Shown here one piece after another: positions 6,597 to 14,436 of a stretch of 17,369 bases of DNA. Position numbers and translations under genes: made by a program. The notes beneath the pieces are model-generated. The model made no database searches, was not told the DNA's origin, and was given only the letters and a program-made list of their open reading frames with translations. Position 1 is the stretch's first letter. Each line of letters begins with the position of its first letter. The stretch is from contig JAFPCL010000159.1 of NCBI GenBank assembly GCA_017390225.1, forward strand, positions 1-17,369, given 5' to 3'. The stretch is from Clostridia bacterium (GTDB taxonomy: Bacteria > Bacillota > Clostridia > CAKSNL01 > HGM11501).

Positions 6597-8645
6597 TTAT
6601 TGTATATACTCTTCAAATCTGTGTTGACAGGTAAAAAGCACTATTTGGGAAAAATGCTTGCCTGCTTCCTCGGAAAGCAAGCGAATCGCCGCCATGGCGC
6701 GCTGTTCATCAAAATCCCGCAGGGCATCATCTAAAAACAAAAACACCGGCTCTTTCCTTCCCAGCAGAACGCCATACGAAAGCCGCATGGCAAGGTAGAG
6801 CTGGCCGCGCGTACCGCGACTGACTGTATCTTCTTCAAAACTCCGCCCCTTGGTGTGGGCTGTGATGATCGCCTTGTCCACTTGGATTTCATCATAGATG
6901 CCGTTTGTCATCCTTTGCATATAGGCGCTTGCCCGTCGGTTCACATCCGGGCGCAGATTCTTCATCATGCGCTCCATTGCCTCTGTATAGACTTCTTTTG
7001 CCGCAAAAAGTGCCGCCTTGTACTCCTCATAATCGGATATCTTTTGCATAAACCGTTGCTTTTCTTTTTCGAGTACCGTGGGATCTTCCACAAAGGCACG
7101 GGCTTGTGCATCGGCACGAAGAAGAGCTTCTTGCGCTTCCTTGAGAAGCTCTTGGGTGCGATGTACCGCTTCCCAATCGGCAGGTGCATTGCTTTTTTGC
7201 GCTGCATGCTCCAATGCCGCACGTTTTTCGGGCGTCAGTGCGGCTTCCTCCGACATTTCCAAAGAAAGCCTCTGAAGGTCTGTCATCTGTTCTTCCAGCC
7301 ACAGGAGAAGTGCTTCGGCTTCCTCCATCGATACAACCGACTGAAACCTTGCTATTTGTGCAAGAAACATAACTTTTGCGTTCTCCTTTTCTTCGGAAAG
7401 CTTGGTGTGCAAAAGCCGAGCCGCATGCCATTCCTCCACAGAGGAAACCTCGTGTGCTTTTAAAAACATGGCAAAAGTTCTTGTCGCATCGGCGATTTCC
7501 ATTTCTCGCTTTGCTATTTGAGAAGCAAACTTTTTGCCCGTTTTTTTATAACTTGTATATATAAAAAAGGAAGTAACAGCCAACAGAAGCACTAAACCCC
7601 ACACAAAAAACATTTTTGTCGCAAAGCTGATGCTGATAGCCATGAAAAACAGTACCACCCAAAACCAAAGAGATAGCTTTGGCTTTGGCGGCAAAGGCTT
7701 TTCTTTATATTCCGAAAGCCTTTGCCTTCTTTCTTCAAATTCAGCTTCCTCTTCCTCGGTGTGTGCCTCGGGCACATTGAGGGAAGTATATGTATGATAC
7801 AGATTTCGGCAAGTTAAGACAAAGCTTTCCATTTCCTCCAAGGGAATATCCGACAAAAGAGATTCCTTCACACAAAGCAATTGCTGTCGTTTTTTTTCTT
7901 GCCGATCGGCACGCTCCAAAAGCTGCCTTGCCTCTTTGGCTTCCGTGGCAGCAAGCCCCAAACGACATGCCTCTTCCAAACGCAAAACTTCTGCCTGAAG
8001 TGCCTGCTTTGTCTTCATTGCCGCTTGCTTTTTTTCTGCTTCTGCTTCCACTACCGTCAGCTTTAAAGACAGCGCCGTCACACAGCGGGACAATTCCCTT
8101 ATGTTTCTGTCTGCATCCCGAATGGCTTTGTCAAGGCGTGCCATGATTTTATCGTAATTCACGGTTTCACTGCCGCTTTGTGCCAGATTTCGAAGCCGTG
8201 CATGAAGGCTTGCACCGGACCCCGTGTTTTCAGTGCCGTCCTCCTCCGGGATGAACATACAGCGCATAAAGCTTTCCGCATCCAATCCCAAAAGGCGTGT
8301 GCCGACCTCTTCTCCGGAAGAAAGAGGAATTTCTTTTCCCGTATCAAGACACATCACCGACACTTTGTCGGTTTTTTCGGTTTTCATAAAAGTTTTCGCA
8401 ATACGGTAACGTACACCGTCCACGGTGATATCCATCTCACCTGCGGGATTTTCGCCGCTTTGGGGGCGAATTTTCTCTCGCACTGCCCGATCCGTCTTGC
8501 CGAAGAGCATCATGCGGATAAAAAGCATCAGCGTGGTTTTTCCCCACTCGTTTTCCCGACAGACAATCTCAAAACCGGAGGAAAACAGAAGCTCTCGCTT
8601 ACGAACGCCGCCAAAGGCAATTATATACACACGGTCAATCTGCAT
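6597..8645 (-). CDS. Rad50/SbcC-like AAA ATPase with central membrane hairpin (YhaN type)
   Basis: A 682-residue SMC-like ATPase. The N-terminal half-site carries a P-loop NEWGKTTLMLFIRMMLFG (about 32-49); the residue usually Gly or Ala at the start of the Walker A is Arg30 (CRENEWGKT). Coiled-coil-rich segments (about 160-315 and 365-560) flank two adjacent hydrophobic segments at about 325-363 (LWFWVVLFFMAI, FVWGLVLLLAVTSFFIY), a layout known from YhaN-type proteins. The C-terminal half-site has the signature SRGTRGQLYLAMRLSYG (609-625), Walker B PVFLFLDDA (633-641) and D-loop DFDEQR. It should work with the adjacent Mre11/SbcD-like nuclease, possibly at the membrane. Start 8645 is chosen because GGAGG lies six bases upstream; its first eleven bases overlap the nuclease gene. 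A longer in-frame ATG at 8837 would overlap that gene by about 200 bases and is rejected. Confidence 0.85.
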   Translation of the reverse strand: MQIDRVYIIAFGGVRKRELLFSSGFEIVCRENEWGKTTLMLFIRMMLFGKTDRAVREKIRPQSGENPAGEMDITVDGVRYRIAKTFMKTEKTDKVSVMCLDTGKEIPLSSGEEVGTRLLGLDAESFMRCMFIPEEDGTENTGSGASLHARLRNLAQSGSETVNYDKIMARLDKAIRDADRNIRELSRCVTALSLKLTVVEAEAEKKQAAMKTKQALQAEVLRLEEACRLGLAATEAKEARQLLERADRQEKKRQQLLCVKESLLSDIPLEEMESFVLTCRNLYHTYTSLNVPEAHTEEEEAEFEERRQRLSEYKEKPLPPKPKLSLWFWVVLFFMAISISFATKMFFVWGLVLLLAVTSFFIYTSYKKTGKKFASQIAKREMEIADATRTFAMFLKAHEVSSVEEWHAARLLHTKLSEEKENAKVMFLAQIARFQSVVSMEEAEALLLWLEEQMTDLQRLSLEMSEEAALTPEKRAALEHAAQKSNAPADWEAVHRTQELLKEAQEALLRADAQARAFVEDPTVLEKEKQRFMQKISDYEEYKAALFAAKEVYTEAMERMMKNLRPDVNRRASAYMQRMTNGIYDEIQVDKAIITAHTKGRSFEEDTVSRGTRGQLYLAMRLSYGVLLGRKEPVFLFLDDALRDFDEQRAMAAIRLLSEEAGKHFSQIVLFTCQHRFEEYIQ

Positions 8646-9672
8646 CTTCATCCTCCTTCGGCTGAAAGCACACATCTTCATCTTGTGCTTTAAGCCCCAA
8701 AAGAAGGGCTTTTTCAATGAGCGGCTTTTGTGTGTCGGATGCCGCATCCATCCGCTCGCGCATGCCCCGCAGGAAAAATCCGGTGAGGGACATTTCGTTC
8801 TCCCGCGCCCATACATCGGAAGGCAATTGAGTTTCATTCACAAAGCGCACGTCTTTTCCCTGCAAAAAAGGCATAAATGCCGCCGGATCCCACAGCTCGG
8901 TCGGCGTACCGATCAAGCGGATTTTATAGCAGTTTTTATCATCTGTCCTCTCTATGACCGCAGAGAGAACGTCATTGCCTGAAAGCTCGGTCACATCGAC
9001 CATAATCTCCCGATATTCACGCACGGAAACAGAAGAAAAGGATAAACGCACATTATTCTTGTCTATCGTGCCGCACAAAACGCCTTTATCCCCCGTTTCA
9101 TCAAAGCCGCGCCCTTGAGGACAACCGCAGTATGCCGCATAGGTTTGTCCAATCAAATGCGGAAGTTCCCCTTTGTGAATATGCCCCATAGCAAGATAAT
9201 CAAGACCTGATGTTTTAATTATTTCTTCTTTTACGGGATTGTACTGTCCGTAGCCTAAATCCCCATGCCACAGCCCAATTTCGATATACGGACTTGTTTT
9301 CACGTTATATTCCGGCACCTGCGCCCAAAAGCGCACGCCCTCCTCTTCAAAAACAAGAGGCTCTTTTCCCAAAACGAACACTCGTTCCATGCCCGTAAGT
9401 GGGCAATCTGCGCCGTAGTTATCATGATTGCCACCAATATAGATCACACGGGTGCTTACAAGCCTTAAAAAGGCACGGCGCACGAAATCAATGGCAAAAC
9501 CATGCGTCACGGGGCTGTCAAACAAATCGCCGGCAATGATAAGAAAGTCCGTTTCTTCCGCACGGGCTTTTTCAACAATGTCCGCAAAAGCATCATACAC
9601 ATCCCGAGATACCCTTCCATCCGGTTGTGCCGACAGATGTACATCTGCGGTATGAATTATGGAAACGCCCAT
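8635..9672 (-). CDS. Metallophosphoesterase nuclease, Mre11/SbcD-like (YhaO type)
   Basis: A 345-residue calcineurin-like phosphoesterase. All metal-site motifs are seen: D10-x-H12 in HTADVHL, GDLFD (48-52), GNHD (81-84), H136 in LWHGD and GHIH (163-166). The remaining 140 residues form a capping/dimer region that ends in a highly acidic tail (PKEDEDAD). Mre11/SbcD relatives are Mn-dependent nucleases that pair with Rad50/SbcC ATPases in break processing; here the ATPase gene follows directly with an eleven-base overlap, so the two are coupled. Compared with classical SbcD it is of similar length and fits the YhaO branch because of its YhaN-like partner. AGGAGG sits five bases before ATG 9672, and a strong promoter lies 29 bases upstream. 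Confidence 0.88.
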   Translation of the reverse strand: MGVSIIHTADVHLSAQPDGRVSRDVYDAFADIVEKARAEETDFLIIAGDLFDSPVTHGFAIDFVRRAFLRLVSTRVIYIGGNHDNYGADCPLTGMERVFVLGKEPLVFEEEGVRFWAQVPEYNVKTSPYIEIGLWHGDLGYGQYNPVKEEIIKTSGLDYLAMGHIHKGELPHLIGQTYAAYCGCPQGRGFDETGDKGVLCGTIDKNNVRLSFSSVSVREYREIMVDVTELSGNDVLSAVIERTDDKNCYKIRLIGTPTELWDPAAFMPFLQGKDVRFVNETQLPSDVWARENEMSLTGFFLRGMRERMDAASDTQKPLIEKALLLGLKAQDEDVCFQPKEDEDAD

Positions 9673-9700
9673 AGAATCCTCCTGATTTTATACTTATTTT

Positions 9701-9729
9701 ATTATAGCACAACCTTTTTTTTACGTCAA
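9701..9729 (-). promoter_or_regulatory. Sigma-A promoter of the yhaO/yhaN-like operon
   Basis: On the minus strand TTGACG (9729-9724), a 17-base spacer and TATAAT (9706-9701) precede the operon by about 29 bases. This is near-perfect consensus. No other promoter is visible for the ATPase gene, so both genes likely depend on it. Confidence 0.85.
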
Positions 9730-9749
9730 TACAAATAAAATATTTGTAT
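9729..9749. promoter_or_regulatory. 9+9 palindrome between divergent promoters, possible operator
   Basis: ATACAAATA (9729-9737) and TATTTGTAT (9741-9749) are exact reverse complements separated by AAA. The site touches the -35 of the leftward yhaO-like promoter and lies 17 bases upstream of the nagA -35. Its size and position fit a dimeric regulator acting on one or both genes. It does not match the B. subtilis NagR (YvoA) operator as I know it, so the regulator is unassigned. Confidence 0.5.
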
Positions 9750-9766
9750 AAAAAAACATAAAGGAC

Positions 9767-9795
9767 TTGACAACGAACGCTCTAAGATTTATAAT
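9767..9795 (+). promoter_or_regulatory. Consensus sigma-A promoter of nagA
   Basis: TTGACA (9767-9772), exactly 17 bases, then TATAAT (9790-9795): a full consensus promoter. The start codon is 45 bases after the -10, leaving a leader of roughly 37 bases. Confidence 0.9.
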
Positions 9796-9839
9796 AAATA
9801 AGAATAACTATCTTTTCAAGTGACGGAAGGAGAATAGTC

Positions 9840-10934
9840 ATGTTACTCAAAGGTGCAAAAATTTTAGACGGTAATTTCAAATTTTCATACAAAGACCTGT
9901 CCATCGTCGGCGGCAACATTCAGGATGTATATCTGCCCGGCGAATGTGATGATTGCGGCGATGATATCGTCGATCTGACAGGCTATACCATTCTGCCCGG
10001 TCTTATTGATGTCCATACCCACGGTGCTTTCGGCATTGATGTCATGAACGGCGACCTGAACGAGCTCAGCCGCCATATGGCAAAAAATGGTGTCACCTGC
10101 TTTTTGCCCACCACTCTCACCCAGGATGTTGCGCTTCTAAAAAAAGTGGTGTCCTCCTCCACCGAGACCGACGGTGCTAAAATTTTAGGTTTCCATCTGG
10201 AAGGACCGTACCTCAGCAAGCTCAGATGTGGTGCCCAGAACCCCGAATTCATCCGTAGTGCCGTAGAGGATGATTTTGAGGATTGCCCTCAGGTGCGCAT
10301 GATTACCATTGCACCTGAATCCGTCGGTGCTTATGATTTCATCAAAAAGTATGCGGATAAGCTTGTCATTTCTCTTGGCCATACCGACTGTTCCTACGAC
10401 ATGGCAGTGCGTGCATTTAGCTCCGGCGCTAAATGTCTCACCCATATGTTCAATGCCATGCCGCCCCTCTTCCATCGCTCTCCCGGCCCCATCGGTGCAG
10501 CACTTACCCAGGATGCCTACGTCCAGCTGATTGCTGATGGAAAGCACGTGCATCCCGCCACGGTACTTATGGCATACCGATCCTTCGGTTCTTCCCGCAT
10601 GGTGCTGATTTCCGACAGCATCTCCGCTACCGGCGTTGCCGACGGCGACTATGAATTTGGAGGACTCAACATCACCGTCAACAACGGTGTTGCCCGCACA
10701 AAAGATGGTAACCTTGCCGGCTCCACCTCCACCCTGTGGGATTGTGTACGTTCTGCATCTTATATGGGTATTCCCTTCGAAGAAGCCCACAAAATGGCAA
10801 GTCTCACACCGGCACGTCTGATGGGGCTTTCCCGCAAAGGCGTCATTGCCAACGATAAAGATGCCGACCTTTTTGTTGTGGATTCCGAGTTCAACATCGT
10901 CCGCACCATGGTCGACGGTCAATTCGTGTATTGA
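9840..10934 (+). CDS. nagA: N-acetylglucosamine-6-phosphate deacetylase
   Basis: A 364-residue amidohydrolase (usual length about 380) that removes acetate from GlcNAc-6-phosphate, giving glucosamine-6-phosphate for glycolysis or for wall precursors. Motifs seen in order: VHTHG (58-62, the HxH site), HLEGPYLS (119-126, metal ligand E121), SLGHTDCSYD (178-187, H181), THMFNAM (201-207, H202), the H236/H238 region, catalytic D259 in ISDSISATG, and AGSTSTL (293-299). AAGGAG lies seven bases before ATG 9840. No nagB or sugar-transport gene is adjacent; a strong promoter begins directly after the gene, so nagA seems monocistronic or only loosely linked to what follows. Assignment is firm; whether it serves wall recycling or dietary amino sugars is unknown. 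Confidence 0.95.
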   Translation: MLLKGAKILDGNFKFSYKDLSIVGGNIQDVYLPGECDDCGDDIVDLTGYTILPGLIDVHTHGAFGIDVMNGDLNELSRHMAKNGVTCFLPTTLTQDVALLKKVVSSSTETDGAKILGFHLEGPYLSKLRCGAQNPEFIRSAVEDDFEDCPQVRMITIAPESVGAYDFIKKYADKLVISLGHTDCSYDMAVRAFSSGAKCLTHMFNAMPPLFHRSPGPIGAALTQDAYVQLIADGKHVHPATVLMAYRSFGSSRMVLISDSISATGVADGDYEFGGLNITVNNGVARTKDGNLAGSTSTLWDCVRSASYMGIPFEEAHKMASLTPARLMGLSRKGVIANDKDADLFVVDSEFNIVRTMVDGQFVY

Positions 10935-10944
10935 TTGAAAAAGG

Positions 10945-10973
10945 TTGACTTTTAGGGCCTTTTGTATTATACT
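10945..10973 (+). promoter_or_regulatory. Sigma-A promoter of the kinase/phosphatase operon
   Basis: TTGACT (10945-10950), a 17-base spacer and TATACT (10968-10973) begin eleven bases after the nagA stop. A weak AAAAGG...CCTTTT pairing that could end the nagA transcript overlaps this promoter, so nagA has no clear separate terminator. Confidence 0.8.
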
Positions 10974-11000
10974 GATTCCGGAAGGAGAAGTGGTATCCCC

Positions 11001-11819
11001 ATGAAAATTGCCAAACGCCAAAAAATATTTTTATTTGTTGCCCTACTGGCGATTTGTGTCAGCCTTCTTTATGTTGTTGTGAAAACCTATGTAGACCCCG
11101 GTCTTCCTTTTGGTGTCAATGACGATAAGTTTGTTGCATTTTTAGAAGATGGTTCCTACGCCGAAGCAAAAGAGTTTTGGGACAAGTCTCTTGCTAACCA
11201 TCCGTCAGAGAAAGATCGTAATCTTATCAATGCCAGATTTGATAGTTTTCTTGCCGAGCATCTGCGCTATATGGATATTTACTGTGCTAACAATGGTTTT
11301 TCCCCCGATGGATTTTATGCTCAATACGGCAACATCGGTGATATGGGTGACTATGTCAAGGATTATCTTATGGTTGCCGCCTCTAAAAGTGTCACGCGAT
11401 ATGCCAATCTTAATATAAGGTACGTCCATGCACGCTCTGTGATTGAAATGCTTTGCGACATTACTGGAGACGAAGCATCCAAATCCGCCATGCTCACGGC
11501 ATTGGATGCCTACCGAGACATCATTGCCGAATATGAGAAATCCGATGAGCAAATGCAGATGCAGAACTATATCGGAGCCATCGAAACCCTTTCCACGATT
11601 TGCGATCATGTCGACAAGGAGCTGTATCTATACTACCTTGCCGAAAAGGATCTTGCTACCGCCATTGAGGCTGTCAAAGTAGAAGCCGATGAATATGCCG
11701 GAGACCGTGACTACGCCAAAGCCGCAAGTCTTCTTCAGCAACTGTGCACGCTGACAAGCGATGAAGAAGCACAAAAGATGCTAAAACGTGTCTACAATAT
11801 TATGTACCCGGGCTATTGA
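11001..11819 (+). CDS. Membrane-anchored helical (TPR-like) protein of unknown function
   Basis: A 272-residue protein with one N-terminal membrane segment (about residues 8-28, IFLFVALLAICVSLLYVVV) after a short basic stretch, so most of it lies outside the cytoplasm. The rest is predicted helical by composition, with stretches such as GSYAEAKEFWDKSL (about 51-64) and DRDYAKAASLLQQL near the C-terminus that look like tetratricopeptide helices. I recognise no named family. ATG 11001 is used because an upstream in-frame TTG at 10962 lies inside the promoter. AAGGAG is 13 bases from the ATG, longer than usual. The gene precedes the BY-kinase by 77 bases without a visible terminator or promoter between them, so a role in regulating or assembling surface polysaccharide is a guess by association. 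Confidence 0.75.
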   Translation: MKIAKRQKIFLFVALLAICVSLLYVVVKTYVDPGLPFGVNDDKFVAFLEDGSYAEAKEFWDKSLANHPSEKDRNLINARFDSFLAEHLRYMDIYCANNGFSPDGFYAQYGNIGDMGDYVKDYLMVAASKSVTRYANLNIRYVHARSVIEMLCDITGDEASKSAMLTALDAYRDIIAEYEKSDEQMQMQNYIGAIETLSTICDHVDKELYLYYLAEKDLATAIEAVKVEADEYAGDRDYAKAASLLQQLCTLTSDEEAQKMLKRVYNIMYPGY

Positions 11820-11844
11820 TCTTAATTTTATTTCAGATGCACAG

Positions 11845-11877
11845 GCTCACACGCATTTGAACTTTTATCCTGTGAGC
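11845..11877 (+). promoter_or_regulatory. Inverted repeat in the leader of the BY-kinase gene
   Basis: GCTCACA (11845-11851) and TGTGAGC (11871-11877) are exact reverse complements separated by 19 bases. The second arm ends just before the ribosome site AAAGGTG. It could be an mRNA hairpin affecting translation or a regulator site; chance is not excluded. Confidence 0.25.
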
Positions 11878-11896
11878 AGAAAGGTGATAAAACTCC

Positions 11897-13372
11897 ATGT
11901 CCGAATATACGTCTTCCAGAAGAAACGACGAAGCCTTTGAAGAAAAAAGCACCGTCTTCATGTTTAATCCGAAGGATCTTCTGCGTATTGTCTTCAAATG
12001 GTGGATTGTGATTCTTGTTGTCGGCCTGTGCGTCGGCATCATCTCTTTCTTCTACGGAAGAATCAGCTATGCCCCTACCTACAAAGCGCAAGCTACCATG
12101 ATTGTTTCCACCTCCAATTCCCCTCAGCAATCCTATTCCAATCTGTATGCCGCCCGTAATCTAACTAATTCCTATCAGATTGTCTTGAAAAGCACGGTTC
12201 TGATGGAAGAAATCGCTAAAGACCTGCAGCTCGATATTTCCGCTTCCACCTTAAAAAACTATATCAGTATTTCCTCCCTCAGCGGCACTGAAATCATGCG
12301 CGTTTCCGTTGTCACGCCCAATGCTAACCTATCGGTGCAGATTGCCAATTCCTTTGTGAAGCTTTCCCAGAAGGTCATCGATGAAAAATTAGGCGTTGGC
12401 TATATTTTTTCTTTAGACCCTGCCACCCATGCTTCCATGAGCAGTATCAGGCAAAATGCAACGAAAAAGGGCTTAACAGGCTTTGGGGTTGGCGCACTTC
12501 TTTGTGCCGTGATTCTGATTGCTATCGAACTATTGCGAGACACAATCAAAACAAGTGACGACATTGCCGAAAAGCTTCACATGCGTACCTTCGGTGTTGT
12601 TCCCGTGTATAAAAAACGTATGCAGATTAACGGTAAGGAGATTATTCCTTTGATCGATTCCCCTTCCGCCGAATTTGCCTTCATCGAAGCCTATAAAAAT
12701 ATTCGCGCCCGTATCGAAACCAACCATGCACGTACCGGGAAAAAGCGCATCGTCGTTTCTTCCGCTGTGGAAAAAGAAGGTAAAACTACCGTCAGCGTCA
12801 ACATCGCCATGTCTCTTGTTCAAGCAGGAAAAAAAGTCATTTTGATTGATGCTGACCTTCGAAAGCCCTCGGTTAACACAAAACTCGGTCTTCGTCCGCA
12901 TCGCGAACTCGGTCTTCGTGCCATTTTGGAAGGAACATCTACTTTGCAGGAATCCATCATCCATGATGAGATTCACAAGCTGGACGTGATTCTCTGCGGA
13001 AGAACCAGCCAAAGCCCTTCTGAACTTTTGGCATCAGACGCCATGACACAGATGCTGGAAGAGTTGGATCAAATGTACGATTATATCATTATTGACAGTC
13101 CGCCTTCTTCCTTCCTTACCGACGCTGTTCTTTTAAGCCGACTGTGTGATCTCACACTGCTTATCGTCAAGCACGACTATTTGCCTCGCGAAATCATCCG
13201 CCGCACCATCGACGAATACCTGGATGCCGGCACAAAGATCGACGGCGTCATTCTCAACAGTGTCGGCTACAGTACCTCCGGTCTTGGCTACTACCGCTAC
13301 GGCTCCAACTACTACGGAAGCTACAGAAAACGTAAATACTATTCCAAATACTACAGTAAATACAATGATTGA
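11897..13372 (+). CDS. Polysaccharide co-polymerase/BY-kinase fusion (Wzz-CpsD type tyrosine autokinase)
   Basis: A 491-residue protein joining a chain-length-determinant membrane module to a bacterial tyrosine kinase. Membrane segments at about 33-53 and 194-213 bracket an external domain (55-190). The cytoplasmic kinase has Walker A AVEKEGKT (290-297), Walker A' VILIDADLRKPSV (314-326) and Walker B DYIIIDSPP (395-403). The last 27 residues hold eleven tyrosines, the autophosphorylation cluster expected of this family. In many Firmicutes these modules are two genes (CpsC/CpsD); here they are fused, with a shorter external domain than proteobacterial Wzc. It controls length and export of capsule or exopolysaccharide. 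AAGGTGA lies nine bases before ATG 11897. The phosphatase gene overlaps its last eight bases. No glycosyltransferase or Wzy/Wzx gene is adjacent. Confidence 0.93.
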   Translation: MSEYTSSRRNDEAFEEKSTVFMFNPKDLLRIVFKWWIVILVVGLCVGIISFFYGRISYAPTYKAQATMIVSTSNSPQQSYSNLYAARNLTNSYQIVLKSTVLMEEIAKDLQLDISASTLKNYISISSLSGTEIMRVSVVTPNANLSVQIANSFVKLSQKVIDEKLGVGYIFSLDPATHASMSSIRQNATKKGLTGFGVGALLCAVILIAIELLRDTIKTSDDIAEKLHMRTFGVVPVYKKRMQINGKEIIPLIDSPSAEFAFIEAYKNIRARIETNHARTGKKRIVVSSAVEKEGKTTVSVNIAMSLVQAGKKVILIDADLRKPSVNTKLGLRPHRELGLRAILEGTSTLQESIIHDEIHKLDVILCGRTSQSPSELLASDAMTQMLEELDQMYDYIIIDSPPSSFLTDAVLLSRLCDLTLLIVKHDYLPREIIRRTIDEYLDAGTKIDGVILNSVGYSTSGLGYYRYGSNYYGSYRKRKYYSKYYSKYND

Positions 13373-14084
13373 TATTCACACACACATTTTACCTTACACA
13401 GATGATGGTGCCAACACAACGGAAGATGCACTGGATATGCTCCATCACGCCGCAAGTGACGGAGTCACGGGGATAATCCTCACGCCACATACACATTTCG
13501 AGGATTACCTCAATACCACACAGGTAATTTCTCGCCTTGTCGATAATTTCATGAAGGAAACTGAAAATATGCGTCCTGATATTCCCCTATATATCGGCTC
13601 GGAAGCTTATTTTACATCTTCCTTTCTTGAGAAGTTTTATCGAGGTGAGATTCCCACACTATGCGGCTCACGATATGTGCTGACAGAATTTTCGTTTCGT
13701 CGTCCGCCGAAGGACATTCTCCCTGTTTTTGAGCAACTGTGCGAGGATGGTTATGTGCCTATCATCGCCCACCCTGAGCGGTATCCTTATTGGCGTGATA
13801 TATTTGCACCTGATCTTCGTTATCTATTAAAGCTTGGTGTTCGCTTGCAAATCACCGCCGGCAGTCTTCTTGGTCACTTTGGGGACGGGGCACAAAGAAT
13901 CGCTCGTACACTTTTGGATGCAGGTAATGTTTCCTTTGTTGCCTCCGATTGTCATGATCCCTTTGATCGTTCTCCACGTCTTTCCGATGCAAGCGAATAT
14001 ATTGCTACACGCTACGGAACACAATCTGTGCAGACACTCTTTTACACGCATCCCCAAAAAGTCATTGACAACGAAAAACTATAA
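13365..14084 (+). CDS. PHP-type protein tyrosine phosphatase (CpsB/YwqE family)
   Basis: A 239-residue metal-dependent phosphatase that dephosphorylates the C-terminal tyrosine tail of BY-kinases. PHP ligands seen: H5 and H7 in MIDIHTHILP, D14, H42 in TPHTH, E80 in GSEAY, E108 in LTEFSF, H136 in AHPER and D195-H197 in ASDCHD. Length and motif order match CpsB/YwqE (about 240-255 residues). The start is ATG 13365, eight bases inside the kinase gene, because the family begins MIDIHxH; an upstream in-frame ATG at 13146 would add 73 alien residues. No good ribosome site is visible, so translation is probably coupled to the kinase. It is the last gene of the operon, and no hairpin terminator follows it. 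Confidence 0.93.
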   Translation: MIDIHTHILPYTDDGANTTEDALDMLHHAASDGVTGIILTPHTHFEDYLNTTQVISRLVDNFMKETENMRPDIPLYIGSEAYFTSSFLEKFYRGEIPTLCGSRYVLTEFSFRRPPKDILPVFEQLCEDGYVPIIAHPERYPYWRDIFAPDLRYLLKLGVRLQITAGSLLGHFGDGAQRIARTLLDAGNVSFVASDCHDPFDRSPRLSDASEYIATRYGTQSVQTLFYTHPQKVIDNEKL

Positions 14085-14129
14085 GTCACAAAAGAGCGGA
14101 AAAGTGTAACAAAACAACAAGATACCGTA

Positions 14130-14158
14130 TTTACTTTTTGTTTGGAATTCGTTATACT
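14130..14158 (+). promoter_or_regulatory. Promoter of the 70-residue small gene
   Basis: TTTACT (14130-14135), a 17-base spacer and TATACT (14153-14158) give a recognisable sigma-A promoter. Transcription from about 14165 would leave a leader of some 43 bases before ATG 14208. The upstream in-frame ATG at 14142 lies within the promoter and is rejected. Confidence 0.7.
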
Positions 14159-14207
14159 ATTAAATGATATGTATTGTGATTATTCTGTCCAAAGGAGTGA
14201 GATAGAA

Positions 14208-14420
14208 ATGAATAAGAGAACATACTGTTCGCCTTCTCTTGAAATTCAAAAAATATCTTTAGGTGAGTTTTGTGTCGGTACGTGTCGGAACACAAAGCTT
14301 GCTTCTACCGAGGATGGCACTTGGGCAGGCACCATTCGCAATATCAACGAGGCCGGTTATCGAACCCTCAGAACCATTGACGGCGAATACGATGCAAACT
14401 ATGTTGTATTATCCAACTGA
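14208..14420 (+). CDS. Small 70-residue protein with YxxPxL leader-like N-terminus, possible peptide precursor
   Basis: AAAGGAG at 14191-14197 is ten bases before ATG 14208, and the gene sits in its own promoter-terminator unit, so it is very likely expressed. The protein starts MNKRTYCSPSLEIQKISL; Tyr6, Pro9 and Leu11 fit the YxxPxL pattern of leader peptides that bind RRE domains, as in many lasso peptide precursors. Cys22 and Cys26 form a CxxxC pair (FCVGTC), and Cys7 is the only other cysteine. The C-terminal half (about 31-70) is polar with acidic and aromatic residues and has no signal peptide or membrane segment. No maturation enzyme, protease or exporter for such a peptide is in the window. 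The same N-terminal pattern also occurs in orphan short proteins of anaerobes, so the precursor idea is inference. I recognise no exact family. Confidence 0.65.
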   Translation: MNKRTYCSPSLEIQKISLGEFCVGTCRNTKLASTEDGTWAGTIRNINEAGYRTLRTIDGEYDANYVVLSN

Positions 14421-14436
14421 CTATATTCAAACAAGC

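Noticed and set aside
6855..7463. 202-codon plus-strand frame inside the YhaN-like gene
   Set aside because: It is Cys/His/Leu-rich antisense to coiled-coil coding sequence, with no start signals; a shadow.
8646..8837. In-frame N-terminal extension of the YhaN-like ATPase starting at 8837
   Set aside because: The 64 extra residues are rich in Cys, Arg and Pro, do not resemble the family, and would overlap the phosphoesterase gene; a GGAGG site fits the start at 8645.
10934..10965. Terminator after nagA formed by AAAAGG and CCTTTT
   Set aside because: The stem is only six weak pairs with a long loop, no T-run follows, and it overlaps a good promoter.
10185..11021. 278-codon minus-strand frame antisense to nagA
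   Set aside because: It is rich in Gly, His and Cys like a reverse-frame shadow, and the opposite strand has every NagA motif plus promoter and ribosome site.
13146..13364. Upstream start for the CpsB-type phosphatase
   Set aside because: The added 73 residues are a Thr/Ser/Pro-rich shadow of the kinase gene; the family begins MIDIHxH at 13365.
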